DNA from: Arthrobacter citreus
GTDB lineage: Bacteria; Bacillota; Bacilli; Bacillales; Bacillaceae_G
DNA length: 64,000 bases
Assembly: GCA_013200995.1 (NCBI GenBank)
Contig: CP053688.1
Span: forward strand, 2,356,001-2,420,000
Direction: 5' to 3'
Within the stretch, counting starts at the first letter, position 1; each line of letters begins with the position of its first letter. The notes below the pieces were generated by a model, which did no database searches, was not told the DNA's origin, and worked only from the letters and a program-made list of their open reading frames with translations. The translations under genes and the position numbers were made by a program. Of the stretch, positions 29,836 to 39,605 are shown one piece after another.

Positions 29836-30020
29836 TTAGTGTTTTAAATAACTAAATCAAGAAATTTAGTGACCAACTTGAAGGAAAAGCAAAAATTTCA
29901 CTTTATTTAGTCTTTAAATCAAAAAGTAGGAAAATCCCAATCTCTTTTTTTACTTTTTAATACTTTTTTAGTGCAAAAATATTTAAAACTAATTTAAAGA
30001 TTCTTCTATAAATAAACATA

Positions 30021-30047
30021 AAAAGACTCCGGTACAAATCCGGAGCC
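30021..30047 (-). terminator. Terminator of protease C
   Basis: GACTCCGG and CCGGAGCC form a GC-rich stem; on the minus strand it ends in GTCTTTTTATG. The stem core is shared with the terminator of E, not with those of A, B or D. Confidence 0.8.
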
Positions 30048-30077
30048 AATAAAATCTATATTTCTATTATTTTTAGT

Positions 30078-33000
30078 CTATTCCTTTTCGTTAATTCCAA
30101 GATCTTTCTTTATACTATCTAAAGTTGCTGACTTGTATTTCTTTTTAGGTGTTAGTGAATTTGCGATTGAAGTATTTTGCATTAAGTAGTTTTTCTCTAC
30201 AAATGCAAAGTCTTTCGCATCAACAACGCCATCAAAGTTAATATCCGCAGCACGTTTATTTGTTCCCCAATAAGTTTGAATATAAATCGCATCCATTACG
30301 TCGATGACATTATCGCCATTTACATCACCTGCACTATTTTTGTCCATTTCTACTAACTTTTGCGCACCAGCAAAATCTCCATCGAAGTCTCTGATTGTTT
30401 TTGTTGATAGTTTGCTAGTAAAATGGCCCGGTACTTTCACATAAATGTCATAGTCTTTATCTGAAAAAGGTAGGTTATTAAATGTAAAGTATGAACTTTT
30501 TGTAAGACTACTTACATCATAAGTTTTACCGTTTGCATCTTGTGCATATATTTTTGCTCCAAGCTTAGAGTAGTCTACCTTCGAATCTATTTGATTTGCT
30601 CCTGATATTAGGAAAGCTTCAGGTGACATAACTCCACTCACCATTGATTGTTTTGGTAATACGTAAAATGGTTTATCTTTATATACACGAATTAAGTTAG
30701 TAGTAGTTGCATCTGCTGTTTTCTTATATTTAAACGATGATACATCAAATCCATATCCTTCTTGTAAATATAGATTATCTTTTGTCAATTTAAGTGTAAC
30801 ATCTAAGAACGGTAAGTCTTTATCAATTGTTAAACTTCCTTGGTCAATAGAAGCACCAACTTTAACCGAACCTGTACTCAACACTGGTGCCGTTAAGTTA
30901 ACTTTTGCCCCTTTTTCTTCAGCATATTTTTTAAATGCATCATTGATTTTTACACTTTGGAATGAATAATTATTATTAGAAAAAGGCAAAGTGAACTCTC
31001 CAGATGCAAGTTGCTTAATATTGTTTAAGTTCAATGTCATTGTAATTTCGTCACCAAGTCGGATCTTGTCTTTGTTATAGGTTGGAACCGCATATTCAGT
31101 TCCTGCTTTTATAAATTTATAATTTTTAATACCTTTTGGATATGAATCGGCTGCTGTTCCATTATCAAAAACAAATAAATTGGAATCTACAAAGCCTACT
31201 CCATCAACTCCAGTTTTAGTTACAGGAAATCTAAAGTTACCATCCTTATCAATTGAAAGGAACATATTATTATATAAGCTATATTCAAAATATAATGCTC
31301 CATTAATCGATTGATCAACATTTAAACCTTTCTGTTTCAGCCGATCAACACCCGCATCAAATACATTACCATGAATCCAGATTGCTGGCCCACTATAACC
31401 AGGTTCTGTCGTATACATTGATTCATTTACTTCATAAATACCTGGCTTCATATCTACTTCTACTTTAGGAGGGGTATTGTCAATCGTAACATTCGAATCC
31501 ATACTGTATGATTTTCCTTGGTCATCATGCGTAACCATTTCAAAGGTATAGTCTCCTTCAGGCAGCCTTACCTTTTGATTGGAAATAGGTCGTTTTTTAT
31601 CATTTGTAAATGGGTATACTACACCAGTAAATAAAGCTTCTGAGTAATAGTCTTTGCCTGTCAATAAATTACTTGCAGCAAAAGTTCCTACAAGTCCAAT
31701 TGGTTCGCCTGTATTTCCATCTTTTACTAATACATCGATCGTTGTTGCTGGGCTTGACAATTTAAAGTACACATTTACATATTGTTGTACCATAGGATGA
31801 CTAATTTCCGGATCATTCGTCATCATAGGTCTACTCACACGCATGTAATCAAACCCTTTACTATTTCTTATGTTAATTGCAAATGGGATTTGATAATTTT
31901 CTTCTTGATTCTTTGAATTGACAAAATAAATATATCCTTCATATCTTCCTGTTACTGCTTGTTTTGGTACATTAATTGTTGGATTAATTTCGACAGATTT
32001 TCCTGCAGCTACAGATATAGTACTTGGTATATCTACTGTTATACCATTTTTTTCGCCATCTTGAACTTCACCTTTTGCTTGTAATAACTTAACACTTATA
32101 TCGAACTTCTTCAGATCCTGCTTATTACGATTTTCAACCACTACTTTTCGACTGTCTTGAATATTCTTAGCGTCTACTAAATAGTGAGTACCAAAAGCAA
32201 TTGATCCTGTTTCTTCATCGATATCGACTATATTGCCGTCTACTTCATTTTTCGTTTTGTCCATAACTTTTAATAAAGTATCAGAATGAACTGCCTCATA
32301 CACATCAATTCTCCCTGCTCCTACTTCATTAACAGAATAATCGCCGTTCATTTTATCAGCTGTATTCATTAATGCTTCTTTTACTTCAAAAGGTGTATAG
32401 TCAGGATGCGCTTGCAAGATTAATGCTGCTGATCCAGTAACATGAGGTGTAGCCATTGACGTTCCTGAAAGACGACCATATGCCATATCGTAATTCGTAT
32501 CATCATTTTTGTTATTCATATAGATAGGAAGTGTAGAGAATATTGATACACCAGGTCCTACGACATCTGGTTTGATATCATCATTTCCTTCAGCAGGTCC
32601 CCTTGAACTAAAATCTGCTAGGTGATCTCCTTCTGTTTTCAGACTTCCTAATGATTGGAACGTAATTTCTTTCTGCCCTTTCAAACGTTCTCCGTCAGCT
32701 TTAGAGATACGGAACGAAGGGATATAATTTGTTCCTTCGCCAATAAAAGCATCTATATTGCCATCAACATTGTTATAAACAATTGCTGCTTTTGCTCCAG
32801 CTGCTTTTGCATTTTGGACTTTTTCATCAAAAGTATACGTTCCGCGTTGAATCAGCGCTACTTTACCAGCTACATCTTTATTCGTATAATCAGCTTTTGT
32901 TCCTAAACCTACATCAACTAACTGTAAAGTTGTATTCTGAAGGCCTTCTAATTTATCTGAATAATTTTGTGCTAAAAGTTGCATATTTGTGAAGTTTTGG

Positions 33001-34247
33001 TCACCAGCACTTGCATTGTATGTTGGAATCGTTTGCGATACATCACTCGCTCCAACCGTTACTGCTAAGGCAGCTGCACCTGGAGATCCAAGAGTTTTTT
33101 CATCAGGACCTGCATTACCTGCTGCAACACAAGCAACAGTACCTGAAAGCATTGCATTATTAATCGCAATCGATGTTGCTTCAAGCGGATCGTTAACGCT
33201 AGATCCTAAAGATAAGTTGATAACATCCATTCCATCTTTTACAGCCTTATCAATACCAGCCATAACCGCATCGTTTGATCCACTTCCATACGGCCCTAAT
33301 ACTCGGTACACATAAAGATCAACGTCAGGAGCTACACCCATAACAGCTGACGGCGAGTTATTTTTCTTTTGTGCCCCAATTGATCCAGATACATGTGTTC
33401 CATGCTCTGTATAATAAGTTGAACCATTTGCGTCCGTTTCTGCTTGTCCAGAAGCTTTCCAATCTTTATACGTTGTCTCCATCGGATCCGAATCATTATC
33501 AACGAAATCGTATCCGCCTTTAAAAATTCCTTTTAAATCAGGATGGTTATAGTCAATACCTGTATCAATAACCCCTACTTTGACACCTTTACCAGTAATA
33601 TTTTCATCATGAAGCTTGTCCGCACCGATTTGTGGAAGGCTATCATCTACTTTTGTTGGAGTAGACGTTTGCATTTCATCAGCCACTTTTGGCTCATCAA
33701 GCTTCACTTGATTATCTTTCCAAACTCGTTTGACAACTCCAGTGCTTAGTAATTGTTGAACTGTTGTTCCTGGCAGAGTCATTGCTACACCATTGAAAGC
33801 ATCGTTGTATTCTCTTGTAATTTTAGCGTCTTTCATTTTATCTGCTTTTCGTTCATTCTGACTCTTTACTTTATTCCACTCTTGTTTAAATTTAGTATGA
33901 TCGCTACTTTGTTGTGTTTTTGCAGAAGAAAGAGATAGTCGTTTTCCTTTCACTGCCTGTTTTAAGACCTCTACCTTTGCAGGTGCTTCGTTAAATTCAA
34001 CAATTACATTGACCAATTCAGACGTTTTTTGGTTTATATCCGGCGAAATAACGAATCCTGGTGATGCATCAAGTTGTTTCAGTGCCATCCTCTGTTCATC
34101 TGTTAAACTTGCTAACATTTTCTCTACACTTTTCGGATTATTCTGATTTTTTTCTTCAGCATTCGCCTTATAGTGTATACCCGTCGTAAATAACATACTC
34201 GTAATGACCGTGCCTGTTAACACACGTTTAAGATTTCCTTTTTTCAT
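30078..34247 (-). CDS. Protease C: divergent Vpr-like S8 protease with cohesin-like and dockerin domains
   Basis: A 1389-residue member standing apart from the other blocks. Signal peptide about 1-30, propeptide to about 182, catalytic Asp228, His285 and Ser597 (LSGTSMATPHVTG), PA insert, Fn3-like and Ig-like domains (VTIDNTPPKVEVDM), a cohesin-like domain starting near NKDKIRLGDEITMTL, and a dockerin at about 1307-1358. Its S8 domain lacks the 20-residue insertion of E-H, like A/B/D, but its dockerin (VMDAIYIQ, FAFVEKNY) and tail (TLDSIKKDLG) resemble E-I, so it looks chimeric. I use the ATG at 34247 behind AGGGGGAAAG, not an in-frame start seven codons upstream. Its promoter candidate is unusually far away. 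Confidence 0.94.
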   Translation of the reverse strand: MKKGNLKRVLTGTVITSMLFTTGIHYKANAEEKNQNNPKSVEKMLASLTDEQRMALKQLDASPGFVISPDINQKTSELVNVIVEFNEAPAKVEVLKQAVKGKRLSLSSAKTQQSSDHTKFKQEWNKVKSQNERKADKMKDAKITREYNDAFNGVAMTLPGTTVQQLLSTGVVKRVWKDNQVKLDEPKVADEMQTSTPTKVDDSLPQIGADKLHDENITGKGVKVGVIDTGIDYNHPDLKGIFKGGYDFVDNDSDPMETTYKDWKASGQAETDANGSTYYTEHGTHVSGSIGAQKKNNSPSAVMGVAPDVDLYVYRVLGPYGSGSNDAVMAGIDKAVKDGMDVINLSLGSSVNDPLEATSIAINNAMLSGTVACVAAGNAGPDEKTLGSPGAAALAVTVGASDVSQTIPTYNASAGDQNFTNMQLLAQNYSDKLEGLQNTTLQLVDVGLGTKADYTNKDVAGKVALIQRGTYTFDEKVQNAKAAGAKAAIVYNNVDGNIDAFIGEGTNYIPSFRISKADGERLKGQKEITFQSLGSLKTEGDHLADFSSRGPAEGNDDIKPDVVGPGVSIFSTLPIYMNNKNDDTNYDMAYGRLSGTSMATPHVTGSAALILQAHPDYTPFEVKEALMNTADKMNGDYSVNEVGAGRIDVYEAVHSDTLLKVMDKTKNEVDGNIVDIDEETGSIAFGTHYLVDAKNIQDSRKVVVENRNKQDLKKFDISVKLLQAKGEVQDGEKNGITVDIPSTISVAAGKSVEINPTINVPKQAVTGRYEGYIYFVNSKNQEENYQIPFAINIRNSKGFDYMRVSRPMMTNDPEISHPMVQQYVNVYFKLSSPATTIDVLVKDGNTGEPIGLVGTFAASNLLTGKDYYSEALFTGVVYPFTNDKKRPISNQKVRLPEGDYTFEMVTHDDQGKSYSMDSNVTIDNTPPKVEVDMKPGIYEVNESMYTTEPGYSGPAIWIHGNVFDAGVDRLKQKGLNVDQSINGALYFEYSLYNNMFLSIDKDGNFRFPVTKTGVDGVGFVDSNLFVFDNGTAADSYPKGIKNYKFIKAGTEYAVPTYNKDKIRLGDEITMTLNLNNIKQLASGEFTLPFSNNNYSFQSVKINDAFKKYAEEKGAKVNLTAPVLSTGSVKVGASIDQGSLTIDKDLPFLDVTLKLTKDNLYLQEGYGFDVSSFKYKKTADATTTNLIRVYKDKPFYVLPKQSMVSGVMSPEAFLISGANQIDSKVDYSKLGAKIYAQDANGKTYDVSSLTKSSYFTFNNLPFSDKDYDIYVKVPGHFTSKLSTKTIRDFDGDFAGAQKLVEMDKNSAGDVNGDNVIDVMDAIYIQTYWGTNKRAADINFDGVVDAKDFAFVEKNYLMQNTSIANSLTPKKKYKSATLDSIKKDLGINEKE

Positions 34248-34658
34248 AACTTTCCCCCTGAGTATCAAAATTAGTTAAACTATCAAAAATGAATGGGAAA
34301 CATATCTTTGATCAATATCAAGTTGAAATTTAAATACGACTTATCAAATCATTCGTAGAATTCTGGTTGTGCCGCTCATGTGTTCAGTTGTTATTATTCT
34401 AAGTACATCCTATCCTTTAAGTTTTAATTTCTCCTTATTCCATTCGGTACATTTTTTATTGATTATTGAACAAAAAATATATATGTACTTTACAAATCTT
34501 CCTATTTAACACATTTTTTTACGGTCGTCACCAGTTTTCATCTTTCTAAAATCAAAGGTCGATTTATACATTTTTCTTCCCTGTAATTGTCTTCCCATCC
34601 TAAATTGATTATATGGAAAATTGATTTTATAAACATTTCTGAAAATTCCGGAAAATAA
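34248..34658 (-). promoter_or_regulatory. Long leader and displaced promoter of protease C
   Basis: The nearest array-type -10 box (TATAAT, 34608-34613) is 361 bp before the start, against 35-44 bp in A, B, D, E and F. Next to it, 34633-34647 (ACATTTCTGAAAATT) matches the CodY motif at 13 of 15 positions, followed by a palindromic TTCCGGAA also found before D. The leader contains a 17-codon ORF with a GGGAAG site and no clear riboswitch. The remaining 34659-34960 shows no gene. Confidence 0.35.
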
Positions 34659-34962
34659 CCCTATAATTATCGACAAAAATTAACAATTTCTGATTTTTAA
34701 TATTCAATTGTTTAATTGATTAATTCATTTTTAATCATAAGTTTGATTGGGATGTCTTTAAAGATTTAGAGATTTGTAATTTCAATCGCTCTCTTTCTTT
34801 TAAAAATGATATCAAGATGATAAAGCCTGTTAATTCAACCGCCAATTGTACCCTACTTTACCAACAAAACATTAGAATAATCATTATATGAATTGTTTAA
34901 TATTCAATTTGACTAATACTTACTGCTGTTGTTAGCGATATAGCCCCCCTTTCACATTAAAT

Positions 34963-35000
34963 AAAAAATCAGTAATCTTAAAAAGATTACCGATTTTTTT
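34963..35000 (-). terminator. Terminator of protease D
   Basis: AAAAAATC-a-GTAATCTT pairs with AAGATTAC-c-GATTTTTT across four A's; same family as the A and B terminators. Confidence 0.8.
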
Positions 35001-35015
35001 ATTTATCAAATTTAA

Positions 35016-38000
35016 TTATTCTAAGCCTAGTGAATGTAAAACATCATCTAATGTTTTACCTTTAGATTTCTTAACAGCCTTTGGAGAATTTTCATTCCAA
35101 GGATTTTGCATTAGGTAATTATTAATAACATACTGCATATCTTTTGCATCAACAACTCCGTCAAAGTTGATATCAGCATCACGTTTATTTGTACCCCAAT
35201 AAGTTTGAATGTACAATGCATCGTTTACGTCAATGACGTTATCTTTATTGACATCTCCACCTGGAATATAGTCATATTGAACAGGTTTAGATCCAGCTGT
35301 CACTTTTCCATCCTCTTTTATTCCAACTGTAAAGTCTTTCGTTAAAGTAAAATGACCTGGCACATCAATTTTCAAGTTAAAATTCTCACCTGTTATTGGT
35401 AATCGTGTTCTAAATAACCACGGGCTTACTTGGGAATAACCGAATTGATCCGTTACTCCATATTCTTTACCAGTTGAATCTTTCACACTAATTTTTGTAC
35501 CTGTTTTACTATAGTCAAGTTGTTTCATCTCTGGCTCTAAACCACCAAACTTCATTAATCCTTCTGCTTCAACATCTGATCTCATCAGTGAATAAGTCGG
35601 TGTAACATAGAAATATGGTTGAATTCCTTGAGTCGTCACTGTAGTATTGTCTACATTTGTATAAACTGCACTAAAGAATCTTGATCCAGTTGTACTCTTA
35701 AGGCTCATTGGCCCTTTGTAGTAGACATCTTTTGCCTTTACTGTTAAATCTACTAAAGAAGCATCTCCAGCAATTCCTGTATTAGCTAGATCTCCAGTCG
35801 CTGTTGCAGTGATCGTCATTTTAGTGTTTCCGCCTTCTGAAGGAGTAGTAGTATATTGAACATCTAGTTTCCCTTTAAATGTACCATTTGGTTGCACGTT
35901 TACTACATCAAGGAATGTACTTGGATATACAAAGCTAAACACAGCTTTCTTAACATTTGTTTTCACATTATTTGTAGAGAAAGTCAATGTTGTTGAATCC
36001 CCCATGTTTATACGTTGTTTGTCAGCAATTGCCGTTGTATAAGCTGTTCCTTTTCTTACAAAATAGGCATCTACAAAACTACCATAATTTCTTACACTAG
36101 ATTTACTATAATCTGAGAAATCATATTCTGTAATTGCATTGACAATAGGACCAGAAGTAGCTAATGGTATCACTTGATTGAAATTTCCTTGTGAGTCGAC
36201 TGGGATACTGATTTCAGAAGAATTATTTGGATTATAATATGTAAAATTATTATCCCCTTGTGAAGCAGTCATGCCCCCTGCCTTCATCTCATCGATATCT
36301 TTATCAAATACATTTCCTGATACAGTAACTTTTGTGTCAGTTGAATTTGCCGTTTCATAAATTCCACCAGCTACTATATTGTTCATCGCTACTTTAGGTT
36401 CTCTCTCTCCATAGTAAACCGGTGCATCTTTTGTGAATGTTTCGCCTTTATCGTTTGTTCCTACCATACGAATTTTATATAATCCTGGATCTGTCTGTTT
36501 ATAATCATACTTAATTGGATTGTCTGGATTACCAGTTAACGGATAATATCTTCCTTCATTTAAAACTCCTCGGTAATAATATTCGATATTCTCATCAGCA
36601 CCCATTCCATCCGCTGTGCCTAAGAATCCGATTTCTTTGTCTGTTTTTGGATCCACAAGGAAGAAATCAAAATAACGCATATGTGAATTCAGTTTAAAGC
36701 TAGCGCCAATAGACCATCTTGTCGCATTACTTCCCGCTTCATACGCTATTGTATAAGCTGATGGAGTACCTGTCACATAGTCAATTCCTTCTTTTACTGT
36801 GTGAATTGCAAATGGAATTTTATATGTTTCGTCAGGGTTCTTTTGATTTGTATACACAACATACCCTTCGTAAGTTCCAAGCTTCGCAGTTTTTGGAACG
36901 TTAATTGTTGCATCCATATTTGCACTGCTATATTTTTTTACTTTGACAGATGATTTCACATCTAGTGTAACGCCATTGGCAGCCGCATCTTGGTCTGCTC
37001 TAGAATCTCCGTCAAAACGCGCGTCCAATGTCTGGAACTGAACCTTTACATCATATGTCTTATCGACAGAAGACTTATTAAACAAAGTAATCGAACGTTG
37101 ATCAGCCAAGTCTTTACCTTCAACCACTTGTTCACCGAAACTTAAAGCACCAGTTATGTTTTTAATTTGTTTAATTCCCTTATCTGCTAAAGTTGTTATA
37201 CTATTTGTTACACTTTTTACGGTTGAAGTTTTATCTTTTACTTGAATTTCGGTTTGTGCATGAACTGCATTGTATGGATCTACACGTCCTGCCCCAACTT
37301 CGTACACACTATATTTATCCGATAATGGATCTGCTGTATTCATCAGTGTTGCTTTAATATCTGAAGGAGTCATATCAGGATGTGCTTGCTTAACTAAAGC
37401 TGCTACCCCAACAACGTTAGGTGTTGCCATAGATGTACCAGATAAGCGCTCGTATGCATAATTATAGTTTCCGATTTGATCTGCCCCGTGCATATAAGAA
37501 GGTACAGTTGAGAAAACAGATACACCAGGTGCTGTTACTTCAGGCTTAATATCATATAATACACGAGATGGACCACGTGAGCTGAATGGCGCTAATTTGT
37601 CACCTGTTGTGACTAGTTGCTTCATATTACTAAACGTAAAATCTAAAGATGTATTACTACTTGATGGTATCTTCGCAGCTAAAGCTTTTCCTTGTGCATT
37701 ACTAATTAAAAATGTCGGAATATACCCGTAACCTTCCCCTAGGTATACATCACCATTAGGAACATCTGAGTCGTATAATACAGCACCTATAGCCCCGCGT
37801 GCTTTCGCATTCGCTATAATTTGAGTTAAACCGATGCTACCTCGTTGCGCCAAAATTACTTTACCCTTTACATCTACTGGTGTAGAAGTTCCGGTATTTC
37901 CAGTCCAGTACGAACCTTCAGTGCCATATGCTGCATTGATCAATTGTACAGTTTTCCCATCAAAATCTGCTATATTATCACCTAAACCTTGAGCGGCTAG

Positions 38001-39275
38001 TTTTAAATCTGCTGTAACATCACCAGATGACGGTTTTAACGTTCCTGTGTACGTCGGAATAGAAACAGAAGTATCGGATGCTCCAACTGTAATGGCTAAA
38101 GGTGAATTACCAGGAGCACCAAGTGAATACATTGAATTTCCAGAGTTTCCAGCAGCAACAATCGCTGTAACACCTGCAAGTACAGCATTGTTAACGGCAA
38201 TTGATGTAGGATATAATGGATCATTGTAATCTGCACCAAGAGACATGTTTATAATGTCCATTCCGTCTGAAACTGCTTTATCAAGTCCTGCTAGAATAGC
38301 TGATGTATAACCACCTCCATATGGTCCTAATACGCGATATGAATAAATGTCAGCATCTGGTGCTACCCCTGTTACTGAAAGATCTCCATCATTTTTCCCT
38401 TGCCCAGCAATGATACCAGCAACATGTGTTCCGTGCTCAGTATAATAAGCTTCTCCATTTGAGCCTAACTCAGCTTGCCCAGACTTCTTCCAATCTGCGT
38501 ATGTTGTTTCCATAGGGTCATTGTCATTATCAACGAAATCGTAACCACCTTTAAAGGCACCTTTTAAATCTGGGTGATTATAGTCAATACCAGTATCAAG
38601 AATACCAACTTTTACGCCTTTTCCTGTAAAGCCTTCTTCATGTAGTTTCTCAACTCCAGGGAATGTCACCATCGTATGCGTTGCAGCTGCCTTCCCTGTC
38701 GTTGATGATTCACTAATTGATGGTGGCTCTACTTGAACTTGTAAATCACTATAGACAGATTGTACTGCACTTGATTTAAGTAGTTGTTTTATTTTGTTAG
38801 CTGGAATTGTCATTGCAACCCCATTAAATGCTTTTTTGTATGAGCGTTTAATTGTATATGGATTTTTCTTTTCTTTTAATTCACTGCTAAAAATTGTTTT
38901 TAAATCTTTTTGGAACGTTTCGTGTGAAACGCTTACATTTTCTTGTGCATCTTTTGCTGATAACGTTTCACCGGTGGATGCCGCTTCTAAAACAGCCGTC
39001 TGCTCGGGTTTGTCCTTAAACTCGACAATGACAGGTGTAAGTTTGTCACTTGTTTGATCTACTTCTGAGGATAATTGAAGACCAGCTTTGTCAGTCAATT
39101 TCAATTGTTTAATTGCCTCACGTTGCTGTGGCGTAAGATTTGCTAATACTTGTTCGACTTTTGATGTTGCTTGTGCATGAACTTGTTGTGAAAAGGAACC
39201 TGGTGTCATTGTAGTACTTATAAGTCCTGTTGTTAATGCTAATGTTGTCACATTTTTAAACACTTTCTTTTTCAT
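35016..39275 (-). CDS. Protease D: Vpr-like S8 protease with cohesin-like and dockerin domains
   Basis: A 1419-residue near-twin of B: almost the same signal peptide (TTLALTTGLISTTMTPGSFS), catalytic Asp227, His284 and Ser615, PA insert, Fn3/Ig-like domains, cohesin-like domain, dockerin 1340-1391 and tail KSKGKTLDDVLHSLGLE. Differences from B are spread over the C-terminal half (for example SFVYPSTFLDVVNVQP against SFTYPNQYIDAVNVQP in the cohesin-like domain), while part of the S8 domain is identical at the DNA level. ATG behind AAAGTAGG. The location two genes away from B, with the divergent C between them, implies duplication followed by rearrangement or conversion. Confidence 0.95.
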   Translation of the reverse strand: MKKKVFKNVTTLALTTGLISTTMTPGSFSQQVHAQATSKVEQVLANLTPQQREAIKQLKLTDKAGLQLSSEVDQTSDKLTPVIVEFKDKPEQTAVLEAASTGETLSAKDAQENVSVSHETFQKDLKTIFSSELKEKKNPYTIKRSYKKAFNGVAMTIPANKIKQLLKSSAVQSVYSDLQVQVEPPSISESSTTGKAAATHTMVTFPGVEKLHEEGFTGKGVKVGILDTGIDYNHPDLKGAFKGGYDFVDNDNDPMETTYADWKKSGQAELGSNGEAYYTEHGTHVAGIIAGQGKNDGDLSVTGVAPDADIYSYRVLGPYGGGYTSAILAGLDKAVSDGMDIINMSLGADYNDPLYPTSIAVNNAVLAGVTAIVAAGNSGNSMYSLGAPGNSPLAITVGASDTSVSIPTYTGTLKPSSGDVTADLKLAAQGLGDNIADFDGKTVQLINAAYGTEGSYWTGNTGTSTPVDVKGKVILAQRGSIGLTQIIANAKARGAIGAVLYDSDVPNGDVYLGEGYGYIPTFLISNAQGKALAAKIPSSSNTSLDFTFSNMKQLVTTGDKLAPFSSRGPSRVLYDIKPEVTAPGVSVFSTVPSYMHGADQIGNYNYAYERLSGTSMATPNVVGVAALVKQAHPDMTPSDIKATLMNTADPLSDKYSVYEVGAGRVDPYNAVHAQTEIQVKDKTSTVKSVTNSITTLADKGIKQIKNITGALSFGEQVVEGKDLADQRSITLFNKSSVDKTYDVKVQFQTLDARFDGDSRADQDAAANGVTLDVKSSVKVKKYSSANMDATINVPKTAKLGTYEGYVVYTNQKNPDETYKIPFAIHTVKEGIDYVTGTPSAYTIAYEAGSNATRWSIGASFKLNSHMRYFDFFLVDPKTDKEIGFLGTADGMGADENIEYYYRGVLNEGRYYPLTGNPDNPIKYDYKQTDPGLYKIRMVGTNDKGETFTKDAPVYYGEREPKVAMNNIVAGGIYETANSTDTKVTVSGNVFDKDIDEMKAGGMTASQGDNNFTYYNPNNSSEISIPVDSQGNFNQVIPLATSGPIVNAITEYDFSDYSKSSVRNYGSFVDAYFVRKGTAYTTAIADKQRINMGDSTTLTFSTNNVKTNVKKAVFSFVYPSTFLDVVNVQPNGTFKGKLDVQYTTTPSEGGNTKMTITATATGDLANTGIAGDASLVDLTVKAKDVYYKGPMSLKSTTGSRFFSAVYTNVDNTTVTTQGIQPYFYVTPTYSLMRSDVEAEGLMKFGGLEPEMKQLDYSKTGTKISVKDSTGKEYGVTDQFGYSQVSPWLFRTRLPITGENFNLKIDVPGHFTLTKDFTVGIKEDGKVTAGSKPVQYDYIPGGDVNKDNVIDVNDALYIQTYWGTNKRDADINFDGVVDAKDMQYVINNYLMQNPWNENSPKAVKKSKGKTLDDVLHSLGLE
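38236..38540 (-). repeat. 305-bp tract identical between proteases B and D (D copy)
   Basis: Matches 28480-28784 base for base; the offset is constant at 9756. See the B copy. Confidence 0.9.
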
Positions 39276-39309
39276 CTACTAACCTACTTTCTTTTCTCAA
39301 GATAGATTT

Positions 39310-39359
39310 ATTATATTGAAAATTGTCGTAATTTAAATTTTGAAAAATTCCGGAAAATT
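39310..39359 (-). promoter_or_regulatory. Promoter of protease D with CodY-like palindrome
   Basis: TATAAT (39310-39315) lies 35 bp before the ATG. Upstream, 39345-39359 (AAATTCCGGAAAATT) matches the CodY motif at 12 of 15 positions and centres on TTCCGGAA, as before C. The rest of the 39276-39605 spacer holds only the E terminator. Confidence 0.4.
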
Positions 39360-39550
39360 CTAATTTTTTAAAAAAATTAGATACAAATTACTTAACTCTT
39401 CTCTACCAATCCCATAATTTCGTAATTTACTTATAAAAAAAATTGAAAGTATGATAACAGACATACCCGAAATTAATGAAATATTTCTTTTTGTAAAAAA
39501 GAACTTTTGATTTATACATAATATTCTTAGTACTTTTTACTTTTATATAG

Positions 39551-39580
39551 AAAAAGGCTCCGGAATTTTACCGGAGCCCT
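39551..39580 (-). terminator. Terminator of protease E
   Basis: GGCTCCGG (39556-39563) pairs with CCGGAGCC (39571-39578), ending in TTTTT on the minus strand. Stem core shared with C. Confidence 0.85.
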
Positions 39581-39605
39581 TAAACTCTAAAAAATTATAA
39601 TCCTA

